In this document: positions 18,815-20,880 of the stretch, piece after piece
Numbering within the stretch: the stretch's first letter is position 1
Layout of the letters: every line of letters starts with the position of its first letter
Source of the DNA: DASWKG01 sp036396755
Lineage (GTDB): Bacteria; Actinomycetota; UBA4738; CALAEC01
DNA: 20,880 nucleotides
NCBI GenBank assembly: GCA_036396755.1
Contig: DASWKG010000083.1
Location: 1 to 20,880, forward strand
Direction of reading: 5' to 3'
Made by a program: the position numbers and the translations under genes
Notes under the pieces: generated by a model
The model's database searches: none
Told to the model about the DNA's origin: nothing
The model's input: only the letters and a program-made list of their open reading frames with translations

Positions 18815-20880
18815 ATGCGCAAACAGCCCGCAACCCTGCTCGCAGTTGCCGTGCTCGCCGTCGGCCTCTCGGGGCCCGCCGGCGCCCAGACCGTCCCCGA
18901 TCCCCGCCTCGACCGCGACGACGCCGTCGTGGTCGCGGTGATCGACGGGAGCTTCAACCCGTACCACTGGAACTTCGTGGGGGCGAAGATGCCCCAGCAC
19001 CTGGACGAGGACCCGAACAACGACCTCCCGCTCGACCAGGCGCCCCACACCTGGCTGCCGGGCTTCCCCGACCCGTCGGCGTTCACCTCCTACAGCGAGC
19101 TGAAGCCGACGCTCGACACGACCAACCCGAACCGCTCGGTCTCGAGCCTCCGCGGCGCCGACAACGCGAAGTGGAACGGGGTCCAGACCTCGACCGCCGC
19201 GGCCAGCCACTACTACTGGCTCTCGGGGACGAAGGTGATCGGTGCCGTCGACTTCGCGGGGAACAACATCACGCCCTCCGCCTCGAACACCTTCCACGGC
19301 AACGGCACCTCGAGCGTCGCCGTCGGCAACATCCACGGCACCTGCCCCGAATGCCTCGTGGTGTTCATCACCTACGGTGGCGCCGACCGCGAGGCCGCGC
19401 TCAACTGGGCGATGAGCCAGCCGTGGATCGACGCCGTCACCAACTCCTACGGGTTCTCGCTCGTCGAGCGCGACCGCATCTACGACGGAGGGAACGCGGC
19501 CCAGCAGCGCACCGCGAGCGAGCGCGGTCAGACGATCCTCTTCTCCTCCGGGAACGGCATCTCGAACACGTTTTCGATCCCCAACTCGACGCTCCGCTCC
19601 AGCCAGGAGGGCCCGGACTGGACCGTCACCGTCGGGGCGGTGCACCCTGCGAACGGCACCTCCTACAGCGGCTCCGGGAAACCCGCCGACATCGCTTCGC
19701 TGGGCGGCGGCTATCCCTCGGGGTACGGCGGCAGCACCGTGACGGGCACCGGCAACTTCAGCGGCACCTCGAACTCCACCCCCGTGATCGCGGGCATCTA
19801 CGGCAACGCGTTGCTTCAGGCGCGGCGCGCCCTCCCGGGACCGAGCCGGGCGCAGGACCAGGGGGTCGTCGCGGTGCAGCAGCCCGACCCCGAGCGCGGG
19901 GAGTCGCCGTTCGCCTGTGGGTCGACCCGCCCCGATTGCGAGCTCGGCGACGGCGTGCTCACCGCGCGCGAGCTGCGCTTGCGCCTCTTCCACGGCGCCG
20001 TCCACACGCCGGCCGGGATGAACGTCGCGGGGAGCGGCGAGGCGCCACCGATCGGCGAGGACGAGTTCATCAACGAGGGTCACGGCACCTACTTCGGGCG
20101 CCTGAACGGGACCGAGGCCTGGCAGGCGGAGCAGGCGCGCATCAGCGGCCCGATGCAGGGAACCGCGGCCGCGCTCCAGCGTCCGGCGGGCGAGGCCGAC
20201 TGGATGATGGTCGACTCGCTCTGCCGCCAGGGCCTCTGGCTCCCGTGGCGCGACGGCTACTACACCGACGGCATGACCCTCCCGGCCGACAACCCCCTCT
20301 TCCCGATCCGGACCGCGCTCCGGCACACGTGCGAGCGCGCGCTCTTCGACCAGCTCCCGAACCTCGTGCCGTGGAAGCCGTACGACATCTCGGTGGGCTC
20401 GACCGACGACAACACCGGGCCGGCGCTCCGGTTCACCGTCTCGACGGCGAACCGCGGGCGGTTCGCGCTCGACCTGACCGCGGTGCCGAACGCCGGGTTC
20501 CCGAACACCTCGCAGGCGTTCCAGTGCGTGCTGTGGGCGACCGACCGCGCGTGCGTCGAGCGGCGCGAGGTCGGGTCGTTCACCTTCCACCAGACCCACC
20601 TGCACTACCACTTCGAGGACTACGCCGACTACGAGCTGCGAACGCTCGACGCCTACGGCCAGCCCGACATGAGCCCGGGCGGGCTCGCCGCGCCGGGCGT
20701 GAAGGCGTCGTTCTGCCTCATCGACTACGACCCCGAGAACCCCCAGGGCCCGCTGTACCAGCAGCCGCACCCGCTGTACCTCACCTGCACGGGCAGCTTC
20801 GGCGTCGGCGTGCAGGGCATCTCGCCGGGATGGCGCGACACCTACGAGTCGGGCCTCGACGGCCAGCAGATCCCGATCAC
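18815..20880 (+). CDS. Secreted S8 subtilisin-like protease fused to lysyl oxidase domain (partial)
   Basis: Open to the right edge; 688 complete codons seen. Signal peptide (1-24, MRKQPATLLAVAVLAVGLSG, cut after AGA). S8 peptidase domain: D44 (VAVIDGSF), H161 (FHGNGTSSVAVG), N247 (SSGNG) and S319 (GTSNSTPVIAG). The D-H distance of 117 residues is long for subtilisins. After a linker region with several Cys, a lysyl-oxidase (PF01186-like) domain begins near 535 (DISVGSTDDNTGPALRFTVS). It has the copper motif H592-x2-H595-x-H597-x-H599, K630 in VKASFCL and Y677 in GWRDTY, matching animal LOX Lys320 and Tyr355 that form the LTQ cofactor. It probably cuts proteins and oxidises lysine side chains outside the cell. 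GTG 18767 is an alternative start, but would bury the signal peptide. Confidence 0.88.
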   Translation, partial: MRKQPATLLAVAVLAVGLSGPAGAQTVPDPRLDRDDAVVVAVIDGSFNPYHWNFVGAKMPQHLDEDPNNDLPLDQAPHTWLPGFPDPSAFTSYSELKPTLDTTNPNRSVSSLRGADNAKWNGVQTSTAAASHYYWLSGTKVIGAVDFAGNNITPSASNTFHGNGTSSVAVGNIHGTCPECLVVFITYGGADREAALNWAMSQPWIDAVTNSYGFSLVERDRIYDGGNAAQQRTASERGQTILFSSGNGISNTFSIPNSTLRSSQEGPDWTVTVGAVHPANGTSYSGSGKPADIASLGGGYPSGYGGSTVTGTGNFSGTSNSTPVIAGIYGNALLQARRALPGPSRAQDQGVVAVQQPDPERGESPFACGSTRPDCELGDGVLTARELRLRLFHGAVHTPAGMNVAGSGEAPPIGEDEFINEGHGTYFGRLNGTEAWQAEQARISGPMQGTAAALQRPAGEADWMMVDSLCRQGLWLPWRDGYYTDGMTLPADNPLFPIRTALRHTCERALFDQLPNLVPWKPYDISVGSTDDNTGPALRFTVSTANRGRFALDLTAVPNAGFPNTSQAFQCVLWATDRACVERREVGSFTFHQTHLHYHFEDYADYELRTLDAYGQPDMSPGGLAAPGVKASFCLIDYDPENPQGPLYQQPHPLYLTCTGSFGVGVQGISPGWRDTYESGLDGQQIPI

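Noticed and set aside
18473..20770. 765-residue minus frame opposite the S8-LOX gene
   Set aside because: Val/Arg/Gly-rich with no domain; the + frame has signal peptide, catalytic triad and LOX motifs.

Overview
The window looks like chromosomal DNA from a very GC-rich (roughly 70% or more by eye), probably deep-branching Actinomycetota. Four things point there: a DUF5318 zinc-ribbon gene near a class A penicillin-binding protein and a GT87 mannosyltransferase (the Rv0049-ponA1-Rv0051 neighbourhood of mycobacteria, from memory); a tad-type pilus locus in the order of mycobacterial Rv3660c-Rv3654c, including a DUF4244-like pilin; frequent GTG starts with -10 boxes almost touching the start codon; and a VapBC module. 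No rRNA, tRNA, insertion sequence or CRISPR array was seen. Coding density is high and no stretch over 300 bases lacks a gene.

Left part (1-8473), cell envelope. After the tail of an unidentified gene come two coupled GT-C membrane mannosyltransferases (GT87 and PIG-V types) and an orphan NarL-type response regulator, all on +. They converge, with overlapping stop codons, on a minus-strand cluster read from 8473 down to 3293: DUF5318, a NuoH/HyfC-like membrane protein, a NuoN/M-like antiporter-type protein and a bifunctional PBP1A. The complex-I-like pair has no catalytic partner in view.

Middle part (8545-12098), proteases. A two-gene + operon encodes a putative ribbon-helix-helix protein with a palindrome over its own start codon and an HtrA-type protease without signal peptide or membrane anchor. 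It converges on a PrsW-type intramembrane protease, which is translationally coupled to a one-TM protein with a proline-rich tail.

Pilus part (12138-17325, minus strand). cpaE/tadZ, tadA, tadB, tadC, a Flp-type pilin, tadE and a TadE/G-like gene are mostly joined by 1-4 base overlaps. The last gene is unusual: its pilin-like N-terminus is fused to a complete VanY-type D,D-carboxypeptidase domain, putting a wall-cutting enzyme into the pilus operon. tadE seems to start at CTG.

Right part (17485-20880). A leaderless vapBC toxin-antitoxin operon with a perfect 7+7 operator palindrome lies divergent from the tad operon. Then come a GNAT acetyltransferase on minus and, running off the right edge, a secreted protein joining a subtilisin-type protease to a lysyl-oxidase domain. 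The latter has the copper HxxHxHxH motif and both residues (Lys and Tyr) that form the LTQ cofactor in animal lysyl oxidase. This S8-LOX fusion is the most striking item, followed by the pilin-VanY fusion and the complex-I-like pair beside PBP1A.
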